Notes: generated by a model not told the origin, from the letters alone. Shown: positions 26,860-36,468, numbered from the stretch's first letter. The stretch is DNA of 64,000 bases from an uncultured Mucilaginibacter sp. (GCF_913773635.1 NZ_CAJYGQ010000001.1:124001-188000), one strand, 5' to 3'. Translations and numbers: made by a program.

Positions 26860-27987
26860 ATGAAAACCTCTGTTATAAACATTGCCTTAGGTGTGCTTGC
26901 ACTTTTTACAGCTAGTTCATGTAAGAAGGACACTCGCCAATTAAATAGTGATATTACTGCTGTGAGTACGCTTTCTGCACCGGTGAATTCCGCTTCTTTA
27001 AACCTGCAACCGGGTGGTAGCAGCGTAGTATTTAAATGGAACGCAGCATCGGCCTCTGAGGGTGGTGTTATATTATATGAAGTTGCTTTTGATAAAGCCG
27101 ATGGTAACTTCAGCAAACCAGCGTACCGCGTTTTAGCCGATGGAACAGGCGTTCAGCAGCAGGCTACTATTCCGCAAGATACGTTGAACAAAATTGCTTC
27201 ACTGGCGGGCATAGCTTCATCAAGCACTGGCACGCTTAAGTGGACGGTGAGGGCATCAAAGGCTGCTAACGTCCAAACCGGCAGTGCCGTAAATACATTG
27301 CAGATAACCCGCCCGGCTGGTTTTGCAGTTGCACCAAGCACTTTGTTCCTTACAGGCTCTGCTACTGAGGCAGGCGCAGCTGATGTTACTAAAGCAATAG
27401 CATTTAAACAAACTTCGCCAGGCGTGTTTGAACTCTACACATCGTTACAGCCGGGTACGTATCAGTTTACTGATAAAGCAACTACTGCAGGCACAAAGTA
27501 TTATTTAAACGGCAGCGGCACAATTCAGCAAGGCGAACAAACAACCGCCGTTAGTGCTACAACAAGCGCATATCGTATAAGGCTTAACTTTAACGTGGCT
27601 ACAAGCAATGTTATTGGCATACAGTCGGTTGGTTTATTTATGTCGGCATATAATACTGAGATAGGCCAGCTTACCTATTCAGGTAACAGTACCTGGAGCA
27701 ATGCACGTATCCCCGTTACTTTCTACCAGTTTTCATGGGGACGTGATGAACGTTATAAGTTCATATTACATACCTCGGCAGGAGCAGAGTACATGGGGAG
27801 TGTAAACAGAGATAACGTAGCTCCTGCAGGGCAACCCGCAAGTTATTTTAACCTTGCTCCGGTTACTAATGATCAATGGAACAACACCTATAAGTTTGAT
27901 CCATCTATTGATACGCATAACGCCAAAGTAGATGTTTATTTCAAAGCCAATGCCGCTTATTCACATACCGCAACAGCCGTAAACTAA
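26860..27987 (+). CDS. SusE-like outer-membrane lipoprotein
   Basis: A 375-residue lipoprotein with lipobox TASSC. An N-terminal Ig-like SusE domain (APVNSASLNLQPGGSSVVFKW) is followed by two beta-rich domains resembling the starch-binding repeats of SusE/SusF (LYTSLQPGTYQFTDKAT, WNNTYKFDPSIDTHNAKVDV). It probably supplies additional surface mannan-binding sites next to SusCD. The gene follows SusD by 29 bp. A stable hairpin lies before the next gene. Confidence 0.88.
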   Translation: MKTSVINIALGVLALFTASSCKKDTRQLNSDITAVSTLSAPVNSASLNLQPGGSSVVFKWNAASASEGGVILYEVAFDKADGNFSKPAYRVLADGTGVQQQATIPQDTLNKIASLAGIASSSTGTLKWTVRASKAANVQTGSAVNTLQITRPAGFAVAPSTLFLTGSATEAGAADVTKAIAFKQTSPGVFELYTSLQPGTYQFTDKATTAGTKYYLNGSGTIQQGEQTTAVSATTSAYRIRLNFNVATSNVIGIQSVGLFMSAYNTEIGQLTYSGNSTWSNARIPVTFYQFSWGRDERYKFILHTSAGAEYMGSVNRDNVAPAGQPASYFNLAPVTNDQWNNTYKFDPSIDTHNAKVDVYFKANAAYSHTATAVN

Positions 27988-28011
27988 CCAATAAGTAAAT
28001 TAAAACGAAAC

Positions 28012-28048
28012 GGGTAACGTGAGTGGTGTAATTACTACCGCGTTACCC
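28012..28048 (+). promoter_or_regulatory. Intra-operon hairpin between susE-like and GH76 genes
   Basis: GGGTAACG (28012-28019) and CGTTACCC (28041-28048) form a perfect 8-bp stem with further pairing inside (GTGGT with ACTAC). There is no T-run. Such hairpins may stabilise the upstream susCDE message or reduce read-through into the enzyme genes. Confidence 0.5.
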
Positions 28049-28066
28049 TCATTTACCTGATAAACC

Positions 28067-29281
28067 ATGAGAAAGCAGTATTACAACCTGATTATTGTAC
28101 TTGGCGTTTTGTTTGCCTCGTGCGGTAAATCAAAAACCACACCTGATAGTGAAAATAACGGTGGTAACAACGGAGGAGGGGGTGATGGTGGAAACCCGGT
28201 AACTGAATCTGTATACCTCACTAATGCTAAAGCCACGCAAGCCTTTATCAATTCGGGCTATGGTACTCCTTTTGGCAGTTACAAGGTAAATACAACTACG
28301 AATACCACAAGCGCCTTTGAGTGGTATGTAGCAAGCCATATTTATGCTGATGCTGCTATGGTGGCTAACGGGCAGGCAGGCTCCATGACCTCCATGAACA
28401 ACACCTTTAACTGGCTAAAAAAGCTTGAGGATAAGTCAAACGCCAACGGAGGTTACTTTGCTTATGCCAATTTAGACGGAACAGGAGCCAGTGGCGTTAA
28501 GTACACTGATGATAATGCGCTTACTGGTATGGCTTATTTAGATGCCTATGATGTAACCACCGGTACGGTTAAAAGTGATTACCTGGCAGCGGCACAATCT
28601 TGTGCCAAATGGTTAATTAACAGCGGTCAATGGGATAATACCTTCAACGGTGGCTTTTGGTGGACTACCGAAAAAACTGTAAAGCCCACCCAGTCAAACG
28701 GACTTGCCATGCAGCTGTTTGCAAGGCTTTATAAAATAACCGGCACTACGCAGTATAAAGACTGGGCTGTTTTAGTAAACGACTGGCTTAACAGCCAATT
28801 ATATGATAGCAACTCGGGCTTATACATTTGGCAGATAGAAAAAAACGGCTCTAAAAATAATGTGAAGTTTACCTATGATAACGCCATTATGGTTGAAGCG
28901 CAGTTGCTATATGCCGATGCCATGGGCGATAATACCTACAAAACCAAAGCCCAGGCATTAGGTAACGCCATGATAAGGGGCTTATGGGATAAAAGCTACA
29001 ATGTTTTTATTTTCAACACCAATGATTTACGTGTAAACGGCTGTTACAGCGGCTGGGCTACGCAAGCCATGATAAAGCTTTACGAGTTGGACCAGAACAG
29101 TAACTGGCTGGTTTATGCCAAAGCAAACGTAGATGCTATTAACGTAATACTAAAAAATCCTGCTTTGAACGGGTACTATCAGTACGCAGGTTTAAACGGC
29201 GCCGGCAGATATAGCAACCTGGAAGGTGTAGACCAGGCCTGGATGCAACGTGTGCAGGTGATGTTGTCAAAATACCGTTAA
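28067..29281 (+). CDS. GH76 endo-alpha-1,6-mannanase, lipoprotein
   Basis: A 404-residue lipoprotein (lipobox LFASC) with an Asn/Gly-rich linker (about 25-45) before the catalytic domain. The adjacent catalytic aspartates of GH76 are seen in KYTDDNALTGMAYL, with supporting features GGFWWTTEKTV, SNGLAMQLFARLY and FTYDNAIMVEAQLLYADA. The fold is an (alpha/alpha)6 barrel. GH76 enzymes cut the alpha-1,6-mannan backbone of fungal mannan. The lipid anchor and flexible linker suit a cell-surface endo-enzyme that supplies SusCD. Confidence 0.92.
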   Translation: MRKQYYNLIIVLGVLFASCGKSKTTPDSENNGGNNGGGGDGGNPVTESVYLTNAKATQAFINSGYGTPFGSYKVNTTTNTTSAFEWYVASHIYADAAMVANGQAGSMTSMNNTFNWLKKLEDKSNANGGYFAYANLDGTGASGVKYTDDNALTGMAYLDAYDVTTGTVKSDYLAAAQSCAKWLINSGQWDNTFNGGFWWTTEKTVKPTQSNGLAMQLFARLYKITGTTQYKDWAVLVNDWLNSQLYDSNSGLYIWQIEKNGSKNNVKFTYDNAIMVEAQLLYADAMGDNTYKTKAQALGNAMIRGLWDKSYNVFIFNTNDLRVNGCYSGWATQAMIKLYELDQNSNWLVYAKANVDAINVILKNPALNGYYQYAGLNGAGRYSNLEGVDQAWMQRVQVMLSKYR

Positions 29282-29318
29282 TAATATCAGGCGTTTCTAA
29301 AATTTTCTATCCTTTTTT

Positions 29319-31676
29319 ATGAAAAAAATACTCTTTTTACAAACAGCGCTGGCTTTAGCCACTCTCACTATAGGCCAAGCCATAGCGCAGGATGTATTAC
29401 AATATGTTAACCCCGGAATAGGAACAGCACATAGTCGCTGGTTTTTCTTTACACCGGCAGCTGTGCCGGGCGGAATGGCCAAACTTGCACCATCAACCAA
29501 CGGTAGTTATGGCAATGCGCAGGGTTGGGAAGCTGTTGGTTACGATGTAAGGCATAACTCAATTGAAGGTTTTGTCCATTTTCATGAATGGCAGGTTGGG
29601 GGTGTGAGCTTTATGCCTACCACCGGCGAACTTAAAGTTGTGCCTGGCCAGCTTGACAAACCTTCAAGCGGTTACCGTTCAGTATTTGACCGTAAAAATG
29701 AAGTAGCACAGCCTGGATATTACAAAGTAAAGCTTGACGATTATCAAATCACCGCCGAGCTTACTGCAACCAAACGTGTAGGCTTTCACCGTTACACGTT
29801 TCCCAAATCAACCAATGCGCATATAGTTTTAGATATTGGCCGTAAACAGGGAGAAAGCGGCGAGGCAACGGATGCAGAGATACACATGATTGATGCTACA
29901 CACTTTTCGGGTTATGTATACACGTACCCAAAATATGTGGCAAGCTATGACCCCGGCGGCAAAGTAGCCATGTTTATTTATGGCGAGCTTGGCAAAAAGC
30001 CGTCATCGGTAACGGCCTTCACCAAGGCAGGTACCAAGCCGGGGCAAAAAGCAGCCAAGGGCGTTGGTGCAGGCCTGGCCTTAAATTATAAAACAGTAGC
30101 AGGCGAAAAAATTGAAGTAAAAGTAGGGCTAAGCTACACTTCAGTGGCAAACGCAAAGGCTAACTTTATAGCTGAGGCGGCAAAGCTAAAATTTGACAGC
30201 GCCTTGGAATTAGCTAAAAAAACCTGGAGACAGGAATTAAACAAGCTACAGGTTGAAAGTAATATTGAAGCCGATAAAATAAAGTTTTATACAGGCCTTT
30301 ATCATGCTTTACTTGGCCGTGGCTTAGCCAGCGATGTTAATGGAGCTTATCCAAAACATCGTGCAACTATTGGTCAACTGTCGGCTCAGGAAAAAAAGCA
30401 TGGTTTCATTAATACTGATGCCATATGGGGTGGCTACTGGAACCTTACTCAGTTATGGTCATTAGCTTATCCGGAATGGTATGAGCGGTTTGTAAATACA
30501 CAACTTAGGCTATACAAAGATAAAGGCTGGTTTGGTGATGGTATTGCCAATAGCGAGTACGCATCGGGCGTAGGAACCAACTTTGTAGGGTTAGCCATTG
30601 CAGCTGCATACCAGGTGGGTATACGTAGTTTTGATACCAAGTTGGCTTATGAGGCTGTAAAAAACAACGAGTTGGGTTGGAGAAACCGCTTAGTAGGCTC
30701 AGGAAAAATGGATACCAGGGCATTTTTGAAATATGGGTATGTGCCGCATCTTGATGGTGACGGCAGTAATTTTGTGACCGATTCAACAGGGTCAAATTTT
30801 TCTGCATCGCACACGCTTGAATACAGCTACAGCGCTTTTGCTGCAGCCCAAATGGCAAAAGCACTGGGTAAAACCAGCGATTACAAGCAACTTATTAATT
30901 ACGCTGAAGGGTGGGATAAGTTATTCAATTCAGCAAGTAAGCTTATTCAGCCTAAAACTGCCGAAGGTAAATTTATAGAGCGCTTTGATCCGATGCAGCC
31001 TTGGAGAGGATTTCAGGAAGGGAATGCTACGCAGTATACCTTTTTTGTGCCTCATAACCCTAAGGCCTTAATAAACGCCGTAGGCGATTCGACCTTCAAT
31101 TCGCGCTTGAATACCATATTTGAAGCGTCAGAAAAGAATGGCTTTGGTGGTGGTAAAACCATTGACGCTTTTGCCGGGGTGAACGCATTGTATAACCAGG
31201 GTAACCAACCTAACCTGCACATCGGCTGGTTATTTAATTTCTCGGGCAAGCCGTGGCTTACGCAAAAATGGATACACAGTATTTGTAACGAATTTTACGG
31301 TACCGAGTCAATTCACGGTTATGGCTATGGGCAGGATGAAGATCAGGGACAACTTGGCTCGTGGTATGTGCTATCGTCACTAGGTTTGTTTGACGTAAAA
31401 GGCTTTACCGATCAGCGTCCCATCATTCAATTCGGCAGCCCTATATTTAATACTGCACGCATAAGCCTGTTGGCCGGTAAAACGTTACAAATTGAAACCC
31501 GCAACAACGCAAAAGACAACGTTTATGTACAAAGCCTCACCTTTAACGGTAAGCCTGTCGAAAATTGCTGGATGTACCGCGATGAACTGATGAAGGGTGG
31601 CAAGTTGGTGTTTGTTATGGGTAAACAACCCAACCAAAAGTGGGGAACCAAAACACCTCCACCATCAATACAATAG
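29319..31676 (+). CDS. GH92 alpha-mannosidase, divergent subfamily
   Basis: A 785-residue secreted enzyme (signal peptide ending near TIGQAIAQ). The N-terminal beta-domain starts VLQYVNPGIGTAHSRW and the (alpha/alpha)6 domain includes FQEGNATQYTFFVPH, which holds the proposed general-acid Glu. In the catalytic-base region the sequence is QDEDQGQLGSW where most GH92 enzymes have NDDCGQMSAW. GH92 enzymes are calcium-dependent exo-alpha-mannosidases. It probably trims mannan side chains in the periplasm. Compare the canonical GH92 at 58574. Confidence 0.92.
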   Translation: MKKILFLQTALALATLTIGQAIAQDVLQYVNPGIGTAHSRWFFFTPAAVPGGMAKLAPSTNGSYGNAQGWEAVGYDVRHNSIEGFVHFHEWQVGGVSFMPTTGELKVVPGQLDKPSSGYRSVFDRKNEVAQPGYYKVKLDDYQITAELTATKRVGFHRYTFPKSTNAHIVLDIGRKQGESGEATDAEIHMIDATHFSGYVYTYPKYVASYDPGGKVAMFIYGELGKKPSSVTAFTKAGTKPGQKAAKGVGAGLALNYKTVAGEKIEVKVGLSYTSVANAKANFIAEAAKLKFDSALELAKKTWRQELNKLQVESNIEADKIKFYTGLYHALLGRGLASDVNGAYPKHRATIGQLSAQEKKHGFINTDAIWGGYWNLTQLWSLAYPEWYERFVNTQLRLYKDKGWFGDGIANSEYASGVGTNFVGLAIAAAYQVGIRSFDTKLAYEAVKNNELGWRNRLVGSGKMDTRAFLKYGYVPHLDGDGSNFVTDSTGSNFSASHTLEYSYSAFAAAQMAKALGKTSDYKQLINYAEGWDKLFNSASKLIQPKTAEGKFIERFDPMQPWRGFQEGNATQYTFFVPHNPKALINAVGDSTFNSRLNTIFEASEKNGFGGGKTIDAFAGVNALYNQGNQPNLHIGWLFNFSGKPWLTQKWIHSICNEFYGTESIHGYGYGQDEDQGQLGSWYVLSSLGLFDVKGFTDQRPIIQFGSPIFNTARISLLAGKTLQIETRNNAKDNVYVQSLTFNGKPVENCWMYRDELMKGGKLVFVMGKQPNQKWGTKTPPPSIQ

Positions 31677-31695
31677 CACCAAATTATAACGCGTT

Positions 31696-32892
31696 ATGCT
31701 GAAATTGAAATTATTGACGGTTGCTGTATTTTGCTGCGCTGCAGTGCATGTATCTGCTCAATCTAAAGATGATAAGGCTCAAAATTACTTGCAAAGGGCT
31801 GAGAACATTTACGATTTGGTTTGGAAACGGTACCGTGTACCGGCACAACCGGGTTTGTTTAAGGAGAATTATCCTGATAACAAAAAGGATTCACTGAGTT
31901 ACATGCAGGGCGGCGGCGTAGCCGAAAAGCAGGTTAGCTTTTTATGGCCTTTTTCAGGTGTGTTTTCGGCAACAAATGCCCTCATGCATCTTTCCAATTC
32001 TTATAAGCTTAAGTACAAGCAATATCAGGATACGCTGGTGCACGGAATTGAGTTATATGCCGATTCGAAGCGGCAACCATTAGGTTACCAAGCTTATCCT
32101 GTAAAATTTGAAAAAGCCGACAGGTATTACGATGATAACGGTTTGGTGGGTATCGACTACATGGAATCTTACTTTGTAACACGCAATCCTTTGTACTTAA
32201 AACGTGCCAAACAGGTGTTTAAGTTTATTGAGAGTGGTTGGAATAATGATGCAGGTGGGGGAGTTACCTGGCTGGAAGGTCATAAAGACCAAAAACCGGC
32301 ATGCAGCAACGGAATGGCTACACTGACGGCGCTAAAAATTTATCAGGGAAGTAAGGACAAAGCTTACCTGGAAGCAGGCAAACGGTATTATACTTGGATG
32401 TATAAAACCCTTAAAGATACCAACGGCGTTATAGCTAACGATATAAAAACAGGTAGCAATAAGTTAAATCATGTTTACTGGACCTACAACACAGGGTCGT
32501 TAATTGAGGCAGCCGTTCTACTGTACCAATTTACTAATGATAAGCAGTATTTGCGTGAGGCCCAGCAAATGGCAGCAGACAGTTACAAGTACTTTTCGAG
32601 CAAATCTCGTAATAAAAATTTGCCTATAGCTATTGATTTACCCTGGTTTGTTACGGTACTATTCAGAGGTTATGCGGCACTTTATAACGTTGACGGTAAT
32701 TATTCCTACATCAAAGCCGTTGAAGATGCTTTGAATTACGCGTGGACCAATTCGCGTGATGAATACGGATTTATTACCCACACCTGGTTGCCCGATGCCG
32801 AGGGTTTAAAGAAGCCTAAATGGCTGCTTGATGAAGCATGCATAGCCGAATTATATACCCGTTTAAGCCAGTTACAGAGCAATAAAAAGTAA
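31696..32892 (+). CDS. GH76 alpha-1,6-mannanase, periplasmic
   Basis: A 398-residue enzyme with a signal peptidase I type signal (AVHVSAQSK), unlike the lipoprotein GH76 upstream. The catalytic aspartate pair is in DRYYDDNGLVGIDYM, and other GH76 features are SNGMATLTALKIYQG and WTYNTGSLIEAAVLLYQ. It probably cuts backbone oligosaccharides inside the periplasm after import. It lies 19 bp after the GH92 stop and 29 bp before the sugar porter, in the same operon. Confidence 0.9.
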   Translation: MLKLKLLTVAVFCCAAVHVSAQSKDDKAQNYLQRAENIYDLVWKRYRVPAQPGLFKENYPDNKKDSLSYMQGGGVAEKQVSFLWPFSGVFSATNALMHLSNSYKLKYKQYQDTLVHGIELYADSKRQPLGYQAYPVKFEKADRYYDDNGLVGIDYMESYFVTRNPLYLKRAKQVFKFIESGWNNDAGGGVTWLEGHKDQKPACSNGMATLTALKIYQGSKDKAYLEAGKRYYTWMYKTLKDTNGVIANDIKTGSNKLNHVYWTYNTGSLIEAAVLLYQFTNDKQYLREAQQMAADSYKYFSSKSRNKNLPIAIDLPWFVTVLFRGYAALYNVDGNYSYIKAVEDALNYAWTNSRDEYGFITHTWLPDAEGLKKPKWLLDEACIAELYTRLSQLQSNKK

Positions 32893-32921
32893 CCTGCTTA
32901 ATAGCCAATTACATAGTTTTT

Positions 32922-34328
32922 ATGATGAAGAATAAAAGTATAAGCCTTATTGCTATCACCATAGTTGCCTCTTTAGGAGGGTTTTTATTTGGTTTTGATA
33001 TGGCTGTTATATCGGGCGTGCTGCCTTTTGTTAAAACTCAATTTTCACTCACTGCTGTGCAGGAAGGTTGGTTTGTATCATCAGCATTAATAGGTTGCAT
33101 TATAGGCGTTGCCTTATCAGGTGAGCTAAGCGACCGTTTGGGCCGCAGGGTACCTATGTTGCTGTCAGCCGCGTTGTTCCTGCTGTCGGCTGTGGGCTGC
33201 GCCTTTATGCCCACGTTAACGCTTATAGTAATTTCGCGCCTTATAGGCGGTATAGGTATTGGTATTGCCAGTAACGTAGTTCCGTTGTACATATCAGAAA
33301 TAGCTCCGGCAAACATTCGTGGCCGGTTGGTTACCTACTATCAGCTCGCTATAACATTCGGCATATTAGTAGCTTACCTGACTAACGCGGCATTAGTTCA
33401 TTACGCAGCTACATCTGCTTCGCAACTTATACTTGTAAAGCAAATATGGCGTGCAATGCTTGGTTTGGGTGCTATACCTGCAGTTGCTTTTTTGGGAGGA
33501 TTGGTTACTGTTCCTGAAAGTCCGAGATGGCTGATGCAAAAAGGCAGAACTAATGAAGCGACAGCAATTTTGCAGGCCATATCACATAACCAGGGTAGTA
33601 TTAATGACGTTAGTAAAAGTGAAGCTGCGCCACAAGGATCATACAAAGAGTTATTTGCGCCCGGCATGCGGAAAGCCTTACTTATAGGTATACTTTTGCC
33701 ATTGTTCTCGCAGTTTAGCGGCATAAACGCCATAGTTTACTACGGGCCAAGCATTTTAAGCAGTGCAGGCATATCGCTAAGCAACTCGCTTATTAGTCAG
33801 ATTATATTTGGTGCTGCAAACATGATTTTTACCCTGTTTGCTATTTGGAAGGTAGATAGCTGGGGCAGGCGGCCTTTATACCTATACGGCACAGCCGGGG
33901 CAGCCATTACGCTTATAGCAACCGGCTATTGCTTTTACACAGGTGCTACCAGCAGCGTATGGTTACTGGTATGTGTACTTTCGTTCCTGGCGTTTTTTGC
34001 TTTCTCAATAGGCCCGCTAAAGTTTGTAGTTGCATCTGAAATTTTCCCTAATGCTATAAGGGGCCGTGCTTTGGCCATAAGTATTATGACTATGTGGATA
34101 GCTGATACCATTGTTGGCCAGCTTACCCCCATACTGTTGAAAGACTTTGGCAGTGCTGGAACATTCTGGTTCTTTGCTTTCTTTTGTGTGGTGGCATTTA
34201 TAGTTGTTTACAAACTGTTGCCGGAAACCAAAGGTCAATCGCTGGAGCATATTGAAAACTATTGGAAGGCCAAAGGCATGAATGCTCATGACCAGCAAGA
34301 CTCAGAACCATTTATGCCGGTTCATTAA
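32922..34328 (+). CDS. MFS sugar porter (probable mannose uptake)
   Basis: A 468-residue, 12-helix inner-membrane transporter of the sugar porter family. Signature sequences are LGGFLFGFDMAVISGVLPF (helix 1), ELSDRLGRRVPM (loop 2-3), PESPRWLMQKGR (after helix 6), SQFSGINAIVYYGPSIL (helix 7), WGRRPLYLYG and the C-terminal PETKGQSLEHIE. These are typical of proton-coupled hexose symporters. Its place after the mannan-degrading enzymes suggests mannose or mannobiose as substrate (inference). Confidence 0.94.
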   Translation: MMKNKSISLIAITIVASLGGFLFGFDMAVISGVLPFVKTQFSLTAVQEGWFVSSALIGCIIGVALSGELSDRLGRRVPMLLSAALFLLSAVGCAFMPTLTLIVISRLIGGIGIGIASNVVPLYISEIAPANIRGRLVTYYQLAITFGILVAYLTNAALVHYAATSASQLILVKQIWRAMLGLGAIPAVAFLGGLVTVPESPRWLMQKGRTNEATAILQAISHNQGSINDVSKSEAAPQGSYKELFAPGMRKALLIGILLPLFSQFSGINAIVYYGPSILSSAGISLSNSLISQIIFGAANMIFTLFAIWKVDSWGRRPLYLYGTAGAAITLIATGYCFYTGATSSVWLLVCVLSFLAFFAFSIGPLKFVVASEIFPNAIRGRALAISIMTMWIADTIVGQLTPILLKDFGSAGTFWFFAFFCVVAFIVVYKLLPETKGQSLEHIENYWKAKGMNAHDQQDSEPFMPVH

Positions 34329-34401
34329 AAGTATGTGACGGCGGTGTCAGCAAATTACCATTCTTATCAATAAAACTTATAAGCTAGCAACTAACCATTA
34401 A

Positions 34402-34656
34402 ATGGAAAACCAACTACCAGTATCCTGGATGCCTAATTTTTTAGCCTGTAAGCCATTGAAACAACAATTGGCTGATGTGTTAATAAGAACAATAAGTGTC
34501 CAAAATTTAAATAGCGATTACTATTTGCCAGAAATTGGTAAGTTAAGTACAACGTACAAAGTTTCAAGAGATGTTGTTTTCGAGGCATACCACATTTTAC
34601 TGGAAACTGGAATTGTACGTTACGATAAAAACAGAAGCAAATTTGTCCTATCTTGA
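34402..34656 (+). CDS. Mini GntR-like winged-helix protein without effector domain
   Basis: Only 84 residues, covering just the GntR DNA-binding domain: ACKPLKQQLADVLIRTI, YYLPEIGKLSTTYKVSRDVVFEAYHILLETGIV (helix-turn-helix), then a short wing ending KFVLS. It differs from full GntR proteins in having no ligand-binding domain. The sequence ends neatly at the domain edge, so it looks like a genuine short protein rather than a random truncation. It could modulate the mannan locus or its GntR regulator. It lies 73 bp after the sugar porter. Confidence 0.8.
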   Translation: MENQLPVSWMPNFLACKPLKQQLADVLIRTISVQNLNSDYYLPEIGKLSTTYKVSRDVVFEAYHILLETGIVRYDKNRSKFVLS

Positions 34657-34748
34657 TTATGCAACAAAATGAAAATATCCCGAGGTTTTAGTCTGCTGCT
34701 GTTGATAGCGCCTTAAACAAGCTATTGTATAAAACTGTTAAGGTGGTA

Positions 34749-35279
34749 ATGACCAGGCATTACCATTTCCCGGCTACCCGTGCTACGCTGATAGGTGTGA
34801 TACTTATTTTTGTATCATTATTGCCTTTAATAATCTTTTCGTTAATTGATAAGTCTATCATCTCCGGTTTAAAATTCTATGCTGAGTTGTTTACCGGATT
34901 TCCTCAAATTCTTTTAGGGTTAATTAATCTGTTAATTATAATTAGCGGCGTATCGTACATAATCAAATCGAGAAAAATTGTTTGGCTAAAGCTTGATGAT
35001 CGAGGTGTTTATTATCTGCCGTGGGGCGATGGCGCACCATCAAGAGCGAAACCTTTGTTCAATATTTTTTACCTGGAAGAATCTCTCGTTTTTATACCTT
35101 ACCGGGATGTGCACTTTGCAAAAATTCGAGAAAATAAGTGGACCGGCGGTTACATTAGGTTAAACCTGAAAGGTATGGAGTACAAAGATATAAAGTCAGT
35201 TCCGTTTACAGTTGTCCAAAAGCAAGAAATAATTGCTATCATTAACGAACATTGTAATAAAAATCAGAAATCTACTTAG
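34749..35279 (+). CDS. Hypothetical two-helix membrane protein (STM3941-like)
   Basis: 176 residues from ATG 34749 (MTRHYHFPATR); a TTG at 34725 would add eight. Two transmembrane helices lie at about residues 15-37 and 52-75. A soluble C-terminal domain follows with KIVWLKLDDRGVYYLPWG and a tryptophan/tyrosine-rich segment (KWTGGYIRLNLKG). The layout resembles STM3941-family proteins, whose function is unknown. It follows the mini-GntR gene but has its own gap of about 90 bp. Confidence 0.65.
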   Translation: MTRHYHFPATRATLIGVILIFVSLLPLIIFSLIDKSIISGLKFYAELFTGFPQILLGLINLLIIISGVSYIIKSRKIVWLKLDDRGVYYLPWGDGAPSRAKPLFNIFYLEESLVFIPYRDVHFAKIRENKWTGGYIRLNLKGMEYKDIKSVPFTVVQKQEIIAIINEHCNKNQKST

Positions 35280-35322
35280 GGTTTGATTACCAGTAGGCAT
35301 ATGATTGTAATAATGATTCTTG

Positions 35323-36468
35323 ATGAAACCAAAGTTGACCTTATTATTCTTCATTATAGCATGCCGGGTATTTGCGCAGCATCATCTTCCGGTAGTAAAA
35401 GCCAATTCAAACAAAGCTAAATTTTATGAAGAAAATATGGCGGTTTACAACTGGTATATTAACCCGGCCGAGAAACCTGATGTGTTTACCACCGGTAAAT
35501 TAACCCGCGCCACCAGCTTTGTATTTAAAACAGATACAGACTCTATTAGCTTTAAGTTGAAGCCCGGGCAGCAAAAAGATTTCATTGTACTTTTGAATGG
35601 AAAAGATTCATGCTTTACCCGTATACAAAGTTCGGAGCCTAAAAATTATAGTGCCAGCGCCAACGCTTTTCATGATACGGTTGCGTTTAAAATCAACAAG
35701 TTTAACACTAACTATTTGCCTGTTGTAATCAACGGTACCGACTCAATTCTTTTAAACTTTGATACCGGCGCAACAGATGTATGTATAATTAGCGACAGCC
35801 TGAAAAAGAAGGTAAAAGCAAAGTTGAAACTATACAGTACCCCTTACGCTATTAGCATAGGGAATAAAGAATTCAAGAGTAAGATTTATGACATAACCAC
35901 TGCCGGACATGAGGTTGATGGCTTGTTAGGATGGGATTTATTTGACGGTATGGTTGTGGAGCTTGATTATGACAAGCAAAAAATGATCATCCATTCAGCA
36001 ATGCCTAAACATTTAACTAAAGACAAAGGTTACGAAAAGCTCAACATCACTTACATCAGGAATAAACCATTTATTGAAAGTGAGATATCACAGGATGGCG
36101 TAATTAGTAAAAGCTTATTCTTTTTTGATTTAGGTTATCAGCGAGCTGCAATGTTTGATAACGATGTTCTGGTAAATGCAAAGTTTCCTGTTAACAAAAT
36201 GCACGTTATAAAGAAGGTAATAATGCATGGTAGCAGGGGCAATGAAATACCGGTGATTACAGCTGCTTTGCAAGATTTACAAATTGGGAAGTTTCGGCTA
36301 AAAAATGTCCCTGCCCAAATCATGACGGAGGGTAAGCCTTTGCCCGGTACAAACGTTCATTACCTGGGCAGCGACGTTTTGAAACGTTTCAATACCGTGC
36401 TTGATTTTCAGCATAACGTTATTTATTTGAAGCCAAACAGATACTATAACACCGCCTTTGCCAATTAG
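35323..36468 (+). CDS. Secreted retropepsin-like aspartic protease
   Basis: 381 residues from ATG 35323 with a signal peptide (LTLLFFIIACRVFAQ). The first lobe holds the active-site motif LLNFDTGATDVCII, and a hydrophobic GLLGWDLF segment lies where the second strand of the lobe is expected. A second, similar lobe follows with SLFFFDLGYQRAAMFD, where the DTG is DLG, and ends near YLGSDVLKRFNTVLDF. This looks like a two-lobed (or dimer-derived) protein with one intact and one degenerate site. The biological substrate is unknown. It stands alone. Confidence 0.82.
   Translation: MKPKLTLLFFIIACRVFAQHHLPVVKANSNKAKFYEENMAVYNWYINPAEKPDVFTTGKLTRATSFVFKTDTDSISFKLKPGQQKDFIVLLNGKDSCFTRIQSSEPKNYSASANAFHDTVAFKINKFNTNYLPVVINGTDSILLNFDTGATDVCIISDSLKKKVKAKLKLYSTPYAISIGNKEFKSKIYDITTAGHEVDGLLGWDLFDGMVVELDYDKQKMIIHSAMPKHLTKDKGYEKLNITYIRNKPFIESEISQDGVISKSLFFFDLGYQRAAMFDNDVLVNAKFPVNKMHVIKKVIMHGSRGNEIPVITAALQDLQIGKFRLKNVPAQIMTEGKPLPGTNVHYLGSDVLKRFNTVLDFQHNVIYLKPNRYYNTAFAN

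Noticed and set aside
34547..34557. GTAC-AAC-GTAC palindrome as a further GntR operator
   Set aside because: It lies inside the coding sequence of the mini GntR gene and lacks the flanking bases of the intergenic sites.
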